NCBI GenBank assembly: GCA_002372735.1
Contig: DFIE01000096.1
Coordinates: 1 to 18,740 of the forward strand
Reading direction: 5' to 3'
Origin: Clostridiales bacterium UBA3705
GTDB taxonomy: Bacteria > Bacillota_A > Clostridia > Oscillospirales > Oscillospiraceae
Length of the DNA stretch: 18,740 bases
Part shown: positions 15,407-18,740 of the stretch, piece after piece
Layout of the letters: each line of letters begins with the position of its first letter
How positions within the stretch are numbered: position 1 is the stretch's first letter
Translations under genes and position numbers: made by a program
Notes under the pieces: model-generated
What the model saw: the letters and a program-made list of their open reading frames with translations, nothing else
The model's database searches: none
What the model was told of the DNA's origin: nothing

Positions 15407-15798
15407 AACGTGTCATCACATACGGTACCTTCGATCTTCTCCACTACGGGCACATCAATCTGCTCCGCCGGGCAAAGGCCCTGGGGGATTACCTGGTCGT
15501 CGTGCTGTCCACAGACGAATTCAACTGGAATGAAAAGCATAAGAAGTGCTATTTTACCTATGAGCAGCGAAAGGCTCTGCTGGAATCCATCCGGTTTGTA
15601 GACCTTGTCATCCCGGAGGAGAACTGGGAACAGAAGCGGACGGACGTCCACGAGTATCACATCGACACCTTTGTCATGGGCGACGACTGGAAGGGGAAGT
15701 TTGACTTCCTGCGGGACGAGGGGGTCGAAGTGGTGTATCTGCCCCGTACCCCGGAGATCAGCACCACTCAGATCAAAAACGATCTGCATGAGAGATAA
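15403..15798 (+). CDS. tagD: Glycerol-3-phosphate cytidylyltransferase
   Basis: 131 residues, the standard TagD length. It makes CDP-glycerol from CTP and sn-glycerol 3-phosphate in the cytoplasm. T-Y-G-T-F-D-L-L-H-Y-G-H (6-17) includes the nucleotide-binding H-x-G-H at 14-17. G-D-D-W-K-G-K-F (93-100) and R-T-P-E-I-S-T-T (115-122, the R-T-x-G-I-S-T-T motif with E for G) complete the signature. AAGGAG at 15390-15395 and a four-base overlap with the transferase gene support the ATG. Its own end overlaps the flippase gene by 11 bases. Together with the upstream transferase it gives a complete donor-plus-transfer pair. Confidence 0.95.
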   Translation: MKRVITYGTFDLLHYGHINLLRRAKALGDYLVVVLSTDEFNWNEKHKKCYFTYEQRKALLESIRFVDLVIPEENWEQKRTDVHEYHIDTFVMGDDWKGKFDFLRDEGVEVVYLPRTPEISTTQIKNDLHER

Positions 15799-17353
15799 TT
15801 CTGACGGCGCCCCCCGGGGGAATCCAACCATCGGCAAAAAGGTGCTCCACGGCACCCTGGTCATCACCCTGGTGGGGGTGCTGGCCAAGCTGACCTCCTT
15901 CCTGGCGGAGGCGATTCTCGCAGCCTATCTGGGCACCAGCTACCAGAGTGACGCCTACTACATGGTCTCCAGCATCCAGGCGGTGCTGTATCCGATGTTG
16001 AGTGTGGGCATATGGAATGTTTTTCTCCCGATCTACAAAGAAAAGCTGGCCACCGGTCGGCTGGAGGAGGGCAATGCCCTGACCGATCAGGTGCTCACGT
16101 TCTTTTCCATGGCGTCTCTGGCCGCAGTGGTGCTGCTGATTTTCTTTGCTGAGCAGGTTGTCTCGGTGATTGCACCGGGCTTTCAGGGCAGGACCAAAAC
16201 CCTGTGTGTAGAGCTGGTCCGCATCGCCGCGCCCATGTATATTTTCATCCTTGACGCGGCCATCTATGCCTCGGTGCTCCAGTGTCACAACAAGTTTTTG
16301 GGCAGCCAGATCCGGGAAATCGCCTCCCATGTGCCCACCATTGTCTGCGCGCTGCTGCTGTACCGCAGGTTTGGCATCAAGTCTCTGGCCGCCGCACTGG
16401 TGGCGGGTGGCGCAATCCGCCTTTTGATTGAGCTGCCCTTTGTGGATTGGGGGTACCGGTTCCGGCCGTCCTTCCGCTTTCAATCCGAGGACTTTCGCCG
16501 CATCATCAAGCGGCTGCCCTCTGCGCTGATCTCTGAGGGCGTCACACAGCTTAACACCCTGGTGGACAAGGCCATGGCCTCCGCGCTGCCGGAGGGGACC
16601 ATCTCCGGTCTGAATTACGGGCACAAGCTGATGAATGTGTTCAGCGGACTGCTGTCCACGGCCATCTCCACGGCGCTGTATCCCCAGCTGGTGGAGCTCA
16701 TCGCCCTGAAAAAGCGGGAGGAGCTCAGCCGCCTACTGGTAAAAATTCTGAGCATCTTCCAGGTGCTGATGGTGCCTGTGACCATCGCCTGTGTGCTCTT
16801 CCGCCGGGAGCTGGTGGGGGTGGTGTACCAGCGGGGCTCCTTTGACCAGAACAGCGCGGCATTGACCTCCGGCGTGTTCGCGTGTTACTGTCTTGGAATT
16901 CTTTTCATCGCCTGCAACACGGTGTTGAACAATCTGTTCTTCGGCTACGGCGACACCCGGACGCCCATGGGGATCAGCATCGCCAACCTGCTGATTAACG
17001 TGGGGCTGAATCTGCTGCTGATCCGGCTCTGGGGCGTCAACGGCTTGGCTTTGGCCACGTCTTTGTCCGCGTTTCTCACCTTCCTGATCCGGATGGTCGC
17101 AGCCCGGCGCTACGCCACGCTGGATTTCGGCGCCCTGCTTGGCACAGGGCTGAAGGTGCTCCTGGCCTCTGCGGTGGCCTGCGTTCTGCCCAGGGCCCTG
17201 TTCTGGGTGTGGCATGTGCCGAACGCCGCGGCCCTGGTGCTGGCGGCGGTTATGGGTGTGGCGCTGTATTACGGCATGAACAAGCTGCTCCGTATTTCGG
17301 AAATCGACGACGTTCTCGCGCTGCTTCGCAAGCGCAGGGCAAAACGGAGCTGA
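15788..17353 (+). CDS. MurJ/MviN-family lipid-linked glycan flippase
   Basis: 521 residues, a multi-pass protein of the MOP superfamily with a hydrophobicity pattern consistent with about 14 helices. The N-terminal V-L-A-K-L-T-S-F-L-A-E with Y-L-G-T-S-Y-Q-S-D-A-Y-Y, and later F-G-Y-G-D-T-R-T-P-M-G, N-L-L-I-N-V-G-L-N-L and G-V-N-G-L-A-L-A-T-S, are MurJ-family features. MurJ proper flips lipid II. Here the gene ends a polysaccharide operon that has a Wzy-like polymerase and no Wzx, so I infer it flips this locus's lipid-linked repeat unit. ATG 15788 is the first start after tagD sequence is lost. It has no clear ribosome site of its own and overlaps tagD by 11 bases, suggesting coupled translation. 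A strong terminator follows. Confidence 0.88.
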   Translation: MRDNSDGAPRGNPTIGKKVLHGTLVITLVGVLAKLTSFLAEAILAAYLGTSYQSDAYYMVSSIQAVLYPMLSVGIWNVFLPIYKEKLATGRLEEGNALTDQVLTFFSMASLAAVVLLIFFAEQVVSVIAPGFQGRTKTLCVELVRIAAPMYIFILDAAIYASVLQCHNKFLGSQIREIASHVPTIVCALLLYRRFGIKSLAAALVAGGAIRLLIELPFVDWGYRFRPSFRFQSEDFRRIIKRLPSALISEGVTQLNTLVDKAMASALPEGTISGLNYGHKLMNVFSGLLSTAISTALYPQLVELIALKKREELSRLLVKILSIFQVLMVPVTIACVLFRRELVGVVYQRGSFDQNSAALTSGVFACYCLGILFIACNTVLNNLFFGYGDTRTPMGISIANLLINVGLNLLLIRLWGVNGLALATSLSAFLTFLIRMVAARRYATLDFGALLGTGLKVLLASAVACVLPRALFWVWHVPNAAALVLAAVMGVALYYGMNKLLRISEIDDVLALLRKRRAKRS

Positions 17354-17380
17354 CAGGCACGTCGCCCGGCCCCTGCATCA

Positions 17381-17420
17381 AAAAGTCCTGCCCCGGCAGC
17401 GCCGGGGCAGGGCTTTTTTT
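17381..17420. terminator. Bidirectional Rho-independent terminator
   Basis: CCTGCCCCGGC (17387-17397) pairs perfectly with GCCGGGGCAGG (17401-17411) around an AGC loop. On the plus strand GC and seven T follow. On the minus strand the A run at 17381-17384 with 17380 supplies a U run. It therefore ends both the plus-strand polysaccharide operon and the convergent epimerase gene, whose stop codon begins at the last T. Confidence 0.95.
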
Positions 17421-18502
17421 CAGATCGCTTGCTGGGATGAAGTATAATTACGGTACCAGTGGGCAAAGCGGCGCAGGCCCTGGCGGATGTCAATCCGGGG
17501 GCGGAAGCCGAAGTCCCGCTCCAGGGCAGTGCTGTCGGCGTAGGTGACGGGCACGTCACCCGGCTGCATTCCCACAAGCTGACGGTGGGCGGCAAAGTCG
17601 TAATCCGCAGGCAGCAGCCCCTCCGCCACCAGGGCGTGCTGGAGCACGTCAATAAAGTCCAGCAGATTTTCCGGCGTGCCGCCGCCGATGTTGTACACGG
17701 CGTAGGGCGCCAGAGGGAGTCCGTCCTCCCCGACGGCCCGGGCCGGCGCGCCGCCCATCACCCGGACCACCCCTTCTATGATATCGTCGATGTAGGTGAA
17801 ATCCCGCTGGCAGTTTCCGTAATTGAATATCTGGATAGACTGCCCGGCCAGCAGCTTTTGGGTTGCGCTGTAGTAAAACATATCCGGTCTGCCTGCAGGG
17901 CCGTACACCGTAAAGAACCGCAGCCCCGTGCAGGGGATCTGGTACAGCTTGGCATAGCTGTGGGCCATCAGCTCATTGGATTTTTTCGTCGCCGCGTATA
18001 AAGACACCGGGTGGTCCACAGGGTCCTCCACACAGAAGGGGACCTTTTTGTTGCCCCCGTAGACAGAACTGGAGGAGGCGTATACCAGGTGCTCCACCGG
18101 ATGGCTGCGGCAGGCCTCCAGGATCCGGAAGAAGCCGATGAGGTTGCTCTCAACATAGGCCTCCGGGCAGGCGATGGAATAGCGAACCCCGGCCTGGGCA
18201 GCCAGATGGACCACAATCTCCGGGCGGTAGGTCTCAAACACCCGGTCTACAAAGGCCTTGTCTGCCACAGAGCCCTGCACAAACAGGTGCTCGGCCCGGC
18301 TTTCTGCCGCGGCTGCCTGAATCAGGCCCAGTCTGTACCGCTTCAGCGCGGGGTCATAGTAGTCGTTCATGTTGTCCAGGCTGATCACCCGGCCGGAATG
18401 CAAATCCCGCAGCAGCCGCAGCACCAGGTTTGCCCCGATAAAGCCCGGGGAGCCTGTAACCAGTATGGTTTTCCCGTGCAGGTCCAACTGTGTTTTCTCC
18501 AA
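17420..18502 (-). CDS. UDP-glucuronate 4-epimerase
   Basis: 360 residues from TTG 18502. An extended short-chain dehydrogenase that interconverts UDP-glucuronate and UDP-galacturonate with bound NAD. G-S-P-G-F-I-G (17-23) is the NAD loop, N-D-Y-Y-D-P-x-L-K-x-Y-R-L at about 46-58 distinguishes this enzyme group from GalE, S-S-S-S-V-Y-G precedes the active-site Y169-A-A-T-K173, and L-R-F-F-T-V-Y-G-P-A-G-R-P-D-M follows. AGGAGG at 18516-18511 is eight bases before TTG 18502. A TTG at 18508 would be only two bases away from it, too close. It lies two bases after UDP-glucose dehydrogenase, so the pair turns UDP-glucose into UDP-galacturonate, likely for the neighbouring polysaccharide. LpsL/CapI are related names. 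Confidence 0.93.
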   Translation of the reverse strand: MEKTQLDLHGKTILVTGSPGFIGANLVLRLLRDLHSGRVISLDNMNDYYDPALKRYRLGLIQAAAAESRAEHLFVQGSVADKAFVDRVFETYRPEIVVHLAAQAGVRYSIACPEAYVESNLIGFFRILEACRSHPVEHLVYASSSSVYGGNKKVPFCVEDPVDHPVSLYAATKKSNELMAHSYAKLYQIPCTGLRFFTVYGPAGRPDMFYYSATQKLLAGQSIQIFNYGNCQRDFTYIDDIIEGVVRVMGGAPARAVGEDGLPLAPYAVYNIGGGTPENLLDFIDVLQHALVAEGLLPADYDFAAHRQLVGMQPGDVPVTYADSTALERDFGFRPRIDIRQGLRRFAHWYRNYTSSQQAI

Positions 18503-18504
18503 AA

Positions 18505-18740
18505 TCAATCCCTCCTGAACAAATCTCTGGTGTAGACCTTTTCCTTCACGTCGTCCAGCAGCGGGTCATAGCGGTTGGCCATGATACAGGCGCACATCTC
18601 CTTAAATCGGCGGATGTCATTGACTACCAGGCTGCCGAAAAAGGTGGTACCGTCGGCCAGGGTTGGCTCATAAATCACCACGGTGGCGCCCTTGGCCTTG
18701 ATCCGCTTCATCACCCCCTGGATGGAGGACTGGCGGAAGT
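18505..18740 (-). CDS. ugd: UDP-glucose 6-dehydrogenase, C-terminal fragment
   Basis: The last 78 or so residues of a gene that starts outside the window. Reading in from the right edge gives [17 protein letters not shown], then [15 protein letters not shown], and [12 protein letters not shown] before the stop. The R-x-S-S-I-Q-G-[IV]-M-K-R-I-K-A-K-G and M-A-N-R blocks are typical of the C-terminal UDP-binding domain of Gram-positive UDP-glucose 6-dehydrogenases, which oxidise UDP-glucose to UDP-glucuronate with two NAD. The following gene is the 4-epimerase that uses this product. The active-site cysteine and the NAD domain are not visible here. Confidence 0.9.
   Translation of the reverse strand, partial: FRQSSIQGVMKRIKAKGATVVIYEPTLADGTTFFGSLVVNDIRRFKEMCACIMANRYDPLLDDVKEKVYTRDLFRRD

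Noticed and set aside
1..18740. Mobile elements, CRISPR arrays, tRNA or rRNA genes
   Set aside because: No transposase or integrase motifs, spaced short direct repeats, attachment-site duplications or cloverleaf sequences were visible. The only evident repeats are the SLH-coding units.

Overview
The window reads as a chromosomal segment of a GC-rich, low-oxygen Firmicute, most likely a gut clostridium of the Oscillospiraceae type. The reasons are a pyruvate:ferredoxin oxidoreductase start, S-layer-homology repeats of the C-T-R-[GA]-Q-V-V-T-F-L form, teichoic-acid-type genes (TagA, TagD, TagF-like), strong AGGAGG ribosome sites, consensus sigma-A promoters and frequent TTG starts. The genus cannot be fixed from the sequence alone. 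I see no tRNA, rRNA, CRISPR array, insertion sequence or phage gene.

Left edge (1-2613): on the minus strand, the first 20 codons of nifJ with its promoter, and behind it a secreted GH18-fold protein with three C-terminal SLH domains, driven by a perfect TTGACA-N17-TATAAT promoter. A divergent promoter faces right.

Housekeeping/envelope operon (2577-7255, plus strand): tagA-like glycosyltransferase, a clostridial-type thymidylate kinase, a DJ-1/PfpI protein, the peptidoglycan terminase mltG and a U32 peptidase-family protein. Junctions are overlapping or a few bases wide, and a weak terminator-like hairpin ends the run.

Surface-polysaccharide locus (7259-17420, plus strand): its own TTGACA promoter, a GC-rich leader hairpin, then nine genes. 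They are a PF14907-type nucleotidyltransferase, a PLP sugar aminotransferase, a small polyprenyl-phosphate sugar-phosphate transferase, a GT4 glycosyltransferase, a DUF6625-like gene broken by one missing T, a Wzy/O-antigen-ligase-like polymerase, a CDP-glycerol glycerophosphotransferase, tagD and a MurJ/MviN-family flippase. A strong bidirectional terminator follows. Together they suggest a lipid-linked, Wzy-polymerised polysaccharide decorated with glycerol phosphate and exported by a MurJ-family flippase instead of a Wzx.

Right edge (17420-18740, minus strand): UDP-glucuronate 4-epimerase preceded by the C-terminus of UDP-glucose 6-dehydrogenase, a two-step route to UDP-galacturonate that plausibly supplies precursor to the convergent locus.

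The most notable item is the single-base frameshift in the DUF6625-like gene. The most interesting system-level idea is the hybrid capsule/teichoic pathway with a MurJ-type exporter and no Wzx or chain-length genes.
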